From JAJEFO01 sp965221845 (GTDB taxonomy: Bacteria; Pseudomonadota; Alphaproteobacteria; Rhodobacterales; Rhodobacteraceae), in assembly GCA_965221845.1 (NCBI GenBank), contig OZ244919.1, positions 3,720,001 through 3,784,000 on the forward strand: a DNA stretch of 64,000 nucleotides, read 5' to 3'. The stretch's first letter is position 1. The number at the start of each line of letters is the position of its first letter. The notes below the pieces were generated by a model, which saw only the letters and a program-made list of their open reading frames with translations, made no database searches and had not been told where the DNA came from. The position numbers and the translations under genes are program-made. Below are positions 1-7,839 of this stretch, one piece after another.

Positions 1-774
1 CTGCGCGGTCGCCAGGCTGCCGCGCGGGGCCGGAGCCGGCCTGCCGCCCTCGCCGATTCCCGCCGGACGCAAGGCGACGACATTCGTGTTGACCTGCAGG
101 TCGATCCCCTGCTCCCGCATTCTGCCTGCCACGACGTCTCGCGCCTCGTCGTCAAAGCCGCGCAGGATCTGCGCTCCGCGGTAGAGCTGCGTCACCGCCA
201 CGCCCATCCCGTTCAGGATGCAGGCGAACTCGCAGGCGATGTACCCCCCGCCGACGATCAGCACCGATCCGGGCAGCCTGTCCATCTGGAAGACGTCGTC
301 CGAAACCATGCCCAGCGCGGCGTTCGGGACGTCGGGGCGCACGGGGCGGCCTCCCGTCGCGATCAGGACATGCCCCGCCGTGACGCGCGCGCCGTCCTCG
401 AGCTCCACCGTGTTCGGGCCGGACAGCCGCGCGCGCATGTCGTGAATGGCGACGCCGGAGGACGTCAGCAGGTTGCGGTAGACGCTCTCGAGCCGGTCCA
501 GCTCGGCGTCAAGCCGTGCACGGAACGTCTTCCATTCGAACGCCCCCGACTCGGCGGTCCATCCGTAGCCGCGCGCGAGCGCGGCCTGTCCGCGGAACTC
601 GGACGCGAACACCATGAGCTTCTTCGGGACACAGCCCCGAATCACGCATGTTCCGCCCATGCGCCGGCTTTCGGCCAGGGCGACCCGGGCGCCGGCGGCA
701 GCCGCCGTTCGGGCCGCGCGCACCCCGCCCGAACCGCCGCCGATGACGAACAGGTCGACGTCGCGGGGCGTCAT
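1..774 (-). CDS. gor: glutathione-disulfide reductase, C-terminus beyond window
   Basis: FAD-dependent pyridine nucleotide-disulfide oxidoreductase that would reduce oxidised glutathione with NADPH in the cytoplasm. The first 258 codons are present; the gene runs off the left edge. Visible motifs are the FAD-binding VIGGGSGGVRAAR near residue 9, the redox disulfide GTCVIRGCVPKK near residue 42, ATGGRP near 135 and the NAD(P)-binding VLIVGGGYIACEFA near 170. The family motif usually reads GTCVNVGCVPKK or GTCVIRGCVPKK; the latter form with the RGCVPKK tail is typical of glutathione reductases. The ATG at 774 overlaps the stop of rpiA by four bases, so the two genes are probably co-translated. 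A related disulfide reductase cannot be excluded without the C-terminus. Confidence 0.9.
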   Translation of the reverse strand, partial: MTPRDVDLFVIGGGSGGVRAARTAAAAGARVALAESRRMGGTCVIRGCVPKKLMVFASEFRGQAALARGYGWTAESGAFEWKTFRARLDAELDRLESVYRNLLTSSGVAIHDMRARLSGPNTVELEDGARVTAGHVLIATGGRPVRPDVPNAALGMVSDDVFQMDRLPGSVLIVGGGYIACEFACILNGMGVAVTQLYRGAQILRGFDDEARDVVAGRMREQGIDLQVNTNVVALRPAGIGEGGRPAPAPRGSLATAQ

Positions 775-1553
775 TCGGCGGCCGGCCGGACGCCGCCTCC
801 CGCGTGCCTGGCCCCGCGGGCGCCCGTCTCGCCCCGCGACGGGCCGATGGTCTCGGCCGTGCCGTCGGGCTTTCCGAGAACGACCGTGTCGCAAAGGCCG
901 ACAAAAAGCCCGTTTTCGACGATTCCGGGTATCTGGTTGAGGGCTTGCGCCAGGCTGCGGGCATCGCCAATGCGGTCCAGGTGAAGGTCGAGGACGTGAT
1001 TGCCCTCGTCTGTCGTGAAGAGCCGGCCGTCCCTGCGGCGAGGCACGATTCGGCGACCGCTCACGTCCTGGGCCTCGAGGGTCCGCTCCACCAGCGCCGT
1101 CGTGGCGCCCATCCCGAAACCCAGCACTTCGACCGGAAGGGGATATGCGCCCAGCGTCTCGACCCGCTTGGAATCGTCGACCATCACGACCGTCCGGTCG
1201 GATGCGGCCGCCACGATCTTTTCCCGGAGGAGCGCGCCGCCGGCGCCCTTGATCAGGTTCAGGTCCGGATCGAACTCGTCCGCGCCATCGACCGTGAGAT
1301 CGAGCCGGCCCGCTTCGTCCAGCGCCGCAAGGCGGATGCCCTCCTCGCGTGCCAGGGCGGCCGTCGCGGACGACGTCGGCACGCAGGTGATCTCGAGGCC
1401 TTCCGAGCGGACCCTCTCGCCCAGATGCCTGACCAGGCAGGCCGCGGTTGACCCGGAGCCCAGGCCGACCTTCATCCCGGAGGTGACGAGGGCGCCCGCC
1501 CGCGCCGCAGCGGCGCGCTTGGCGGACTCGGTTCGGGACGGGGCCTTGGCCAT
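771..1553 (-). CDS. rpiA: ribose-5-phosphate isomerase A
   Basis: Interconverts ribose 5-phosphate and ribulose 5-phosphate in the pentose phosphate pathway. The protein is about 260 residues, slightly longer than E. coli RpiA. Family motifs are clear: VGLGSGSTA in the N-terminal phosphate-binding region, DGADEFDPDLNLIKGAGGALLREKI in the active site (split here only for naming: Asp-Gly-Ala-Asp and Lys-Gly-Gly/Ala-Gly-Gly), and DEGNHVLDL near the C-terminus. Three in-frame starts lie close together (GTG 1565, ATG 1559, ATG 1553); ATG 1553 has GGAG at a good distance upstream and is preferred. The last 25 residues after IGPSRG are low-complexity and overlap gor, so translational coupling is likely. 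Confidence 0.93.
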   Translation of the reverse strand: MAKAPSRTESAKRAAAARAGALVTSGMKVGLGSGSTAACLVRHLGERVRSEGLEITCVPTSSATAALAREEGIRLAALDEAGRLDLTVDGADEFDPDLNLIKGAGGALLREKIVAAASDRTVVMVDDSKRVETLGAYPLPVEVLGFGMGATTALVERTLEAQDVSGRRIVPRRRDGRLFTTDEGNHVLDLHLDRIGDARSLAQALNQIPGIVENGLFVGLCDTVVLGKPDGTAETIGPSRGETGARGARHAGGGVRPAAE

Positions 1554-1816
1554 CGGCATCTCCACTTGCTTCGGGATGACCTATACCGGCTTGGATCGGC
1601 GAATGCGAGCGGCCCGCAGGCCGGGCGAGGGAGGAGCCGCCTGCTGGCGGAACCCTGGCCACGCCTGGCAGCGCATCATGGGTGTGACCCTCGGAAACCT
1701 TGGCAGCCGGGTGGCTGCCGCCTTGCACAGCGCCGCCTCTTCCTCTCGATCTGCAAGCCAATACAGCAGGTTGCGGGCGCGCGCAAGCGGAATTCCCTGC
1801 GCAGGGTGTAGCCCCA

Positions 1817-2215
1817 GGGCCCGTTGACAGTTGTCTTGCGAATCGTCCGGTTCCATGCCATGTCCTGCCCCGACGACCGCCGGAACGGCGGCACGAGGCG
1901 ACAACGGCATGAGCGAGCAGAACGACGATCCAGACAGGACGGTGACGGCCGGCGCCATGCGGGCGCGGGCCGGGGACATGCTGCCGGGCAGGGCGTCCGA
2001 TCCCGGCGGCACGGCGGCGGACAGCCGCCTCTTCACGGAGGCGGTGCCGTGGCGGTTCCGCACGGGGTCGCCGTGGCGCGACCTCCCCGCGCGGTTCGGG
2101 AACCGGAACGGCGTCTCCAGGCGGTTCCGGCGCCGGGCGCTTTCTGGGGTCCTCGAGCGCGTTTCCGACGCCTTGTCGGAGGAGTCCGGCCTCGAGTGCG
2201 TGTCCGGCGGCGGCA
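1817..2215 (+). pseudogene. IS5-family (IS427-type) transposase N-terminal fragment
   Basis: Starts with the same AGGGCCCGTTGACAGT end as the fuller IS5 at 5.68 kb and encodes the same N-terminal region (MSEQNDDPDRTVTAG, then AVPWRFRTGSPWRDLPARFGN), which matches the helix-turn-helix region of IS427-group transposases. Homology to the 5.68-kb copy stops near 2210, where the reading frame runs into ISKra4 transposase sequence. The chimeric open frame 1831-3231 is therefore a deletion product, not a functional gene. Confidence 0.8.
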
Positions 2216-3320
2216 CGGCGGCGCCGAGCTTCTGCCGGGCGGCTGGACGCGACGCTGCCGGCGCCGGAGTGCGGGGCCTGCGGCAGGCCGACGGCCCGGC
2301 ATTCGTCGTCGTCGAAGGCCTTGCCTCGAGCCGGCTCGGCCGGGTCGAGGCGGAGCGGTCGCACTTCCGCTGCCGGTCGTGCGGCAAGGGGCGCTTCCCG
2401 CCGGACCGGGCGCTTGGCCTGGAGGGCGGGACGGTGACGCCGGGGATGGCGAGCGTCATCGCCGGGACGGTGCCGCTCATGGGCTTCGAGGCGGCGAGCC
2501 GGCACGTCGACAGCCTCGCCGGTGTGGACGCGTCGTCGAGCGCGCTGCAGCGCCGGGCGCCGGAGCTCGGCGAGGCGGCGGCCCGCTTCGAGCGCGAGGA
2601 GGTCGTCGACGGCAGGCCGCTGGAACCGCGCATGCAGCTCTCCGTCGACGGGACCGGCGTCCCGATGCGGAGGGAGGAGACCGAGGGCGTTCGCGGCAGG
2701 CAGGCCGACGGCACCTCGAAGACCAGGGAAGCCAGGCTGGCGGTGGCGTGCACGGCCGAGGGGCGGGACCCCGGGACCGGCGCGGCTCTCAAGGACCGGG
2801 GCAGCGAGTCGTCCGGCTGCCTGACCGGCGGCGCGGCGGCGCCGTCCGGAGGCCGGGAGGCCTCGGACTTCGCGGCGCGGCGCGACCGGGAGGCCCGGCG
2901 GCGGGGGCTGCACGACGCGGGCGGGCCCGTCGTCGTCTCCGACGGGGCGGACTGGATCCCCAACGCCTGCGAGGAGCTCTTCGGGGGCCGGAAGGTCACG
3001 TTCGTGCCCGGCCTCTTCCACTGCCTGGAACGCGCCTCCGACGCCGCGAGGCGATCCTGCCGGCGGGGGCGGAGCGGGACCGGCGGTTCGCGGAGGCGAG
3101 GCGGACGTCAGGGCGGGCCGGGCGGCGAAGGTGGTCCGGGAGCCGGCGCCCTTCAGGGACCGGCACGAGGAAGTCGAGGCCTGCTGCCGGCATTTCGAGA
3201 CCCCCGTTCCACTCTGAAGTGCAACACCTGATGCAGTGTTCCTGGTCGTTCGGCGACACATGATGTTGCGAATCGGCCAGGCGGCGACGACAGTCCCTGT
3301 GATGAAGCAAGGAGACTGTC

Positions 3321-4279
3321 ATGCCCGAGGGCCATCGCCACCTGACCTATGCGGAACGCTGCCAGATCCACGCCCTGAGGAAAAGCGGGCTTTCCGGCCC
3401 GGCGATCGCCCGCCAGCTCGGCCGCGACCGCACGACGGTCTGGCGCGAGGTGCGGCGCAACTCCGGCAGGCGCGGCTACCGCCACAAGCAAGCCCAGCGC
3501 AAGTCGGACAGGCGCCGCAGCGCGGCCTCGTCGGTGGCGCGCAAGATGACGCCGGAGCTGTGGCGCATGGCGGAGGAGCGGCTGGCCGAGGGCCGGGCCC
3601 CGAGCAGGTCAGCGGGCGCCTCCGCAAGGAGGGCGAGCCGATGGCGGGGCGTCAGTGGATCTACGAGCGCATCCACGCCGACCGGAAGGCCGGCGGCGGT
3701 CTCTGGCGGCATCTCCGCCGCCGCGGCAGGAAGCCGAACTGGAAGGGCGGGGCCCACGCGGGCCGCGGCCACATCCCGGGCCGGGTGGACATCTCCGAGC
3801 GCCCGGACGTCGTGGAGGCGAAGGAACGGGTCGGCGACTGGGAGGCCGACACCATTGTGGGCAAGGGCCACAGCGGCGCGCTTGTCTCCCTGGTGGACAG
3901 GGCGTCCAGGCACACGCTGCTCGAAAGGGTCGGGAGGAAGACGGCGGACGCGGTCGGCTCGGCCATGACCGGCATGCTGGGCCCTCTCCCCGTGCACACG
4001 GTCACCGCGGACAACGGCAAGGAGTTCGCGGGCCATGCCAGGGTGGCCGAGGCGCTGGGCGCGGGGTTCTTCTTCGCGCGGCATTGCCACTCCTGGGAGC
4101 GCGGCCTGAACGAGCACACCAACGGCCTCGTGCGGGGATACCTGCCCAAGGGCACGGACTTCCGCAAGGTGACGGACGCAGAGGTGCAGGCCGTCCAGGA
4201 CCGCCTCAACGCGCGGCCGCGCAAGGCGCTGGGCTACCTCACCCCGTCCGAGGCCTTCCACCAGGCGCAGCCGCCCTGA
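3321..4279 (+). pseudogene. IS30-family transposase, one frameshift
   Basis: Starts MPEGHRHLTYAERCQI behind a GGAG. It has the N-terminal helix-turn-helix (GLSGPAIARQLGRDRTTVWRE) and the DDE core: Asp in GDWEADTIVGKG, Asp in VTADNGKEF, Glu in HSWERGLNEHTNGL. The frame breaks near 3590-3600, where this copy reads GGCCGGGCCCCGAGC and copy 2 has one base more. All catalytic residues survive downstream of the break, so only full-length translation is lost. Confidence 0.85.
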
Positions 4280-4323
4280 GGTGGCCTTCCGGGGCCGCCG
4301 GGGGCGGCTCCGAGGGGAGATGC

Positions 4324-4394
4324 GCGCTGTCCGCGGCCCGCCGTCCTCCGGTCGGGCTCCGCCCTCCCTGCGTCCGGCGGGCCGCGGACAGCGC
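4324..4394 (+). repeat. long hairpin in IS30 3' end (copy 1)
   Basis: Perfect 19-bp arms, GCGCTGTCCGCGGCCCGCC at 4324-4342 and its complement at 4376-4394, with a 33-base loop. It lies between the transposase stop and the right inverted repeat. The same hairpin is in copy 2 (20628-20698), and copy 3 has a hairpin of unrelated sequence in the same position. Confidence 0.8.
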
Positions 4395-4841
4395 CCGGCA
4401 GGGCTTGCACCGCCCCGGAAGACTGGCTACGCCTCCCGGTGAAGGGACCGCCGCCGCTCGGGCTTCGCCCCTCGCTGGCTGATGTTGCACTTCAGAGTGG
4501 AAGCGGCGAGAGGAACCTCGGCCGGATGCGGCACGACGGGTTCCGGGAACGGGGCGTCCGGGCCGGAAAGCGGCGTCGTCGAGGGCGGATGCCGGCAGTT
4601 CGGGCTGCGGCTCAAGCGCTCCGGAACGCGCCGGGCGGAGAGGGGCGCCAACGCCATGCTGGCGCTGAAGGGCTGCGCCATGAACCTCAGGGTGCCCGAC
4701 TTCCTCGAATGGCGGACGAATCAGGCCATCGCCGCATGATGTCAAAAAGTTGGGCTACACCCCCGAGGCCCCCACGGCCGATGACGGGCGGTTTCATGCA
4801 CTCTGGGGCGGCGCGCGTGCCGCGTCAACCCCTCCCATCAG

Positions 4842-4987
4842 GGGGTGCATCCCAAATTTGTTGACCGCCATGATTCGCTGGCGCTGCTGCACCATCGTTC
4901 CATCAAGAAAACAAGGCTGTCAGACATTCTCGAACAGCGGGCAAGCTGGACCGTTGGGGCTCGATCAACCAATCTGGGCTACACCCC
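4842..4987. mobile_element. 146-bp ISKra4-type MITE
   Basis: Ends GGGGTGCATCCCA (4842-4854) and TGGGCTACACCCC (4975-4987) form an inverted pair like those of the ISKra4 element just upstream, and a 5-bp direct repeat ATCAG flanks both sides (4837-4841 and 4988-4992). There is no coding capacity. The rest of 4763-5151 holds nothing else that I recognise. Confidence 0.65.
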
Positions 4988-5151
4988 ATCAGGGGGGAGA
5001 AACACGAAATTATTTCAATGATTTATGTCTAGGCAACGCCACCAGCCTGAATCTGCAAATCACCGGACAGAACTGACCGCAATCGGACCGGAATCGGACC
5101 GGACGAATCAGCCCGGATTGACGCCCGCGTGCGAACGGTTACGTTGCGGGC

Positions 5152-5382
5152 ATGAGCGCCGCGCCGGACATCCACGCACTTGCCCGGCAGGTTGCCGTCC
5201 TGAAGGAACGCATGAACACGATGGATGAACGCTATGACAAGGGCTGGGCCTTGCTGCGCGAAGACATGGCGAAGCGCGAGACCCGGATGCTGGTCACGGT
5301 CGGCGGAATGATCGGCCTTGCCGTCGCCGTTCTCGGCGCGGGCTTCGCCTTCCTCGGCGTCCTGATCGGCCTGCCGGGTTGA
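5152..5382 (+). CDS. small membrane-anchored coiled-coil protein
   Basis: 76-codon gene, MSAAPDIHALARQVAVLKERMNTMDERYDKG..., with an N-terminal heptad-like helix (residues 8-40) and one C-terminal membrane helix (MLVTVGGMIGLAVAVLGAGFAF... about 48-72). No family is recognised. Its TGA overlaps the TTG start of the next gene, so they were probably an operon. The topology resembles many short alphaproteobacterial and phage-type membrane proteins; a similar layout in reverse order is seen in the gene at 26164. Confidence 0.55.
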   Translation: MSAAPDIHALARQVAVLKERMNTMDERYDKGWALLREDMAKRETRMLVTVGGMIGLAVAVLGAGFAFLGVLIGLPG

Positions 5383-5663
5383 GGGTCGCGGCCGCGCTGG
5401 CAGCCTGCCTGATGGCCGCCTGGCCTGCGGCGGGGGAGGAAGTCAGCGACCTTGACCGTTTCTCGCTATGGAACGGTTGCGAGCCTGTGAAGCTGCTTGT
5501 CTGGCTTGATAACGAAGGCGCTGAAAATGTCGGCCTGACAAAAGACGGCATCGAGACTGCCGTCCGAGTCCGTCTGCGAAGCGCCAGGCTGTATGGCGGC
5601 GATTATGAAGCTCCATCGCTGATTTTCGCTTTGTCAAAGTTGGTGTGGGAAGAAATGTTTATG
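5379..5663 (+). pseudogene. secreted protein of unknown function, truncated by IS4
   Basis: TTG start overlapping the previous stop, then a good signal peptide (MRVAAALAACLMAAWPAAGEE). The mature part reads DLDRFSLWNGCEPVKLLVW and DGIETAVRVRLRSARLYGG, resembling short secreted alphaproteobacterial proteins of unknown role. Host sequence ends near 5663, where an IS4-type end (CAGTAGTGTCCCATTA) begins; the frame then runs into IS sequence. No 3' part was found on the far side of the IS cluster. Confidence 0.6.
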
Positions 5664-5681
5664 ACCAGTAGTGTCCCATTA

Positions 5682-6566
5682 GGGCCCGTTGACAGTTGTC
5701 TTGCGAATCGTCCGGTTCCATGCCATTTCCTGCCCCGATGACCGCCGGAACGGCGGCACGAGGCAACAACGGCATGAGCGAGCAGTACGACGATCCAGAC
5801 AGGACGGTGACGGCCGACGCCATGCGGGCGCGGACCGGGGACATGCTGCCGGGCAGGGCGTCCGACCCCGGCGGCACGGCGGCGGACAGCCGCCTCTTCA
5901 TGGAGGCGGTGCCGTGGCGGTTCCGGACGGGATCGCCGTGGCGCGACCTCCCCGCGCGGTCCGGGAACCGGGACGGCGCCTCCAGGCGGTTCCGGCGCCG
6001 GGCGCTTCCGGGGGTCTTCGCGCGCGTTTCCGACGCCCTGTCCGAGGAGTCCGGCCTCGAGTGGGTGTTCGTCGACGGCACGGTCGTCCGGGCGCACCGG
6101 AAGGCGTCCGGCGCAAAAGGGGGACCTCGAGCCAGGGGATCGGCCGTTCCAGAGGCGGCCTGACGAGCAAGGTCGTGGCCGTCGTGGACGCCCTGGGACA
6201 TCTCGTGCGGTTCACGATCCTTCCCGGCCAGGCGCACGACCCGAGGGGGTGCCGGGGCTTCCCGGCGGCCTGGCGTTCGGGGCCTTCGTCGGTGACAAGG
6301 CGTTCGACGCCGACCGGCTCCTGGAGGACCTGGCGGAACGCGGGGCGGAGGCGGCGGTCCCGTCGAGGCGGAGCCGGACGGTGCCGCGGGCGCATGACCG
6401 GGAGGTGTACGGGTGGACGGGTGGCGGCACCTGGTGGAGAGCCTCTTCGCGAAGACCAGGGAGTTCCGTGCGATCGCGACGCGGCACGACAAGACCGACG
6501 CGAGCTTCGCCGCCGGGATCGCCTCGTCGCCGGCGTGGTCGCCGCGACATGACTGTCAACGGGCCC
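5682..6566 (+). mobile_element. IS5-family (IS427-type) element with decayed transposase
   Basis: Bounded by inverted repeats GGGCCCGTTGACAGT and ACTGTCAACGGGCCC with TA on each side, the target type of this group. The transposase starts at ATG 5774 (MSEQYDDPDRTV). It shows SRLFMEAVPWRFRTGSPWRD and LEWVFVDGTVVRAHRKASGAKGG, then breaks near 6115. GAFVGDKAFDADRLL and DREVYG follow in other frames, so it carries several frameshifts and is inactive. Confidence 0.85.
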
Positions 6567-7739
6567 TAAAAATCAAATAAATTCAACTGCTTGCTCGGCC
6601 CGTCCGGCCGGATCTGATGTACCGTCGTGTCAAGAAGTTGATTTAACGGGGTTTTCTCGAAGATCGTGAGGCTCAGAATCTGCAGGATTGTGTGAAGACT
6701 CTCCTCGATTTTCAGGCGCTTCCGTATGATCGCAACGATCACGCAGACCGAGACCGCGATCCAGATCTGGCTCTTCACGGCGTTCTCCGAAGTGCCGAGG
6801 AACGACTTTGTCCGAAGGTGCTGCCTGATCCATTTGAAGAAGAGTTCCACCTGCCACCTGGAACGGCAGATGTCCGCGACCGTCATGGCCGGCAGGACGA
6901 AGTTGTCGGTCAGGAAGACCAGGGTCTTGCCGCGCTCCCGGTCGCGGCACCTGATCCGCCGCAGCTTGTCCGGGCAGTCGGTCGCGCTGTTGATGCCGTC
7001 CGGCCGCACACGACCTGGTCGCAGACGAGGCCGGTGCCGCGGTCCACGGGTCGTGACGAGAGGCGGCGAAGCCTGGTGTTCGACTTCGCTCTCAGGACGA
7101 AGAAGCCGCCACGGAGATGGAGATGGTGAAGGCGCGCGAAGTCGGGACAGGCTCGGTCCATCACGTGGAAGGATCCGGCCTCCGGGACCAGCATGTCCAG
7201 GACGTTGACGTCATGCAGCTTTCCGTCGGACACGTGGATGAAGGCGGGAATGTTCCCGTGCAGGTCGAGGAGCGTGTGCAGCTTGACGGCGCCCTTCGTC
7301 TTCCGGAAGCGCGCCCAGGGGAACAGCGACAGGCAGAGGTCGATCGTCGAGGAGTCGAGCGCGTATGCGGTATCCCTGACGTCAAGGCCGGGAAGCGCGT
7401 CATCGGCGTGGGCGTCCCGGGCGACGTGGACGGGATGCTGCGCGAAGTCGGCGTGGATCTTCCAGTCGCGGGCCCGGTTGGCATTGGCGAGGGTGTTGCG
7501 GGAGACCCCGCCGCGGATGCCCATGTGAACAGCTTTCCGGACTGGGCCCGCAGGCAGGCCTCGATGTCGCGCAGGCTGCTCCTGCAGGTGAGCTGGGCAA
7601 AGGCCATGCACCGGCACTGATCCGCGCAACTGAACGCCTTCACGCACCGGTCGCCGCCGTACCGGTCGACGCAGCGGTCGAACGCGTGCCACGGGAGATG
7701 TCTCATGACCTGGGCGAAGACGAGGCGGCCGGAATGCAT
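6566..7739 (-). pseudogene. IS4-family transposase, two frameshifts
   Basis: Three blocks in three frames make up one transposase: MHSGRLVFAQVMRHLPWHAF from ATG 7739, then the core ALDSSTIDLCLSLFPWARF, GAVKLHTLLDLHGNIP and RACPDFARLHHLHLRGGFFVLRAK, then DNFVLPAMTVADICRSRW and QVELFFKWIRQHLRTKSFLG to the stop. The YREK-type region with the catalytic Glu (WQVELFFKWIKQ-like) is intact. Frame breaks fall near 7590 and 7010. Confidence 0.8.
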
Positions 7740-7839
7740 CGCGTTTCCCTCCTTGACGTTGCGGTGCGGGGAAAGTGTGACGGCCGGAGACGCAGTTTCA
7801 AGTCGGCAACGCCGACAAGGCCACATTAATGGCTTTAAT

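Larger units (their letters stand above)
3201..4508 (+). mobile_element. IS30-family element, copy 1
   Basis: A 1308-bp element with ends CCCCCGTTCCACTCTGAAG (left) and CGCCGCTTCCACTCTGAAG (right, read inward), flanked by a perfect 3-bp duplication AGA (3198-3200 and 4509-4511), as expected for IS30. It is the same length as copy 2 at 19.5 kb and nearly identical to it over most of its length. It splits the ISKra4 transposase. Confidence 0.9.
2216..4738 (+). pseudogene. ISKra4-family transposase, interrupted by IS30
   Basis: Two parts of one transposase. The first (2216-3200) has a zinc-ribbon-like HFRCRSCGKGRFPPDRALGL, then SVDGTGVPMR and GVRGRQADGTSKTREARLA, the hallmark of this family, and VVSDGADWIPN followed by FVPGLFHCLE. 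An upstream Cys pair (PECGACGRP) is in another frame, so the N-terminal part is also shifted. The second (4509-4738) carries the family C-terminus, GSGVVEGGCRQFG and RRAERGANAMLALKG. The IS30 between them has an AGA duplication on both sides, so it inserted into a then-continuous gene. Inactive. Confidence 0.8.
1804..4763 (+). mobile_element. ISKra4-family element, decayed, with nested insertions
   Basis: The outer ends are an inverted pair: GGGTGTAGCCCC at 1804-1815 and TGGGCTACACCCC at 4751-4763. Between them are the left end of an IS5-type element directly at the ISKra4 end, the body of an ISKra4-type transposase, a complete IS30 copy with its own target duplication, and the transposase C-terminus. 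No convincing target duplication is visible outside the ends. The N-terminal part of the ISKra4 transposase and the right part of the IS5 are missing, as expected from a deletion joining the two. Confidence 0.75.
5664..7830 (-). mobile_element. IS4-family element carrying a nested IS5
   Basis: If the IS5 at 5682-6566 is removed, the IS4 transposase C-terminus (QLNLFDF) is followed by TAA and then TGGGACACTACTG, a terminal sequence typical of IS4-group elements. So 5664-5681 is the IS4 right end and IS5 jumped in at its stop codon. The other end, expected near 7830, is not clearly visible and may have been lost to the adjacent IS1634. Confidence 0.6.

Noticed and set aside
1581..2999. 472-codon minus-strand frame over the ISKra4/IS5 region
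   Set aside because: Antisense to recognisable transposase sequence; Ser/Arg/Pro-rich composition artefact.
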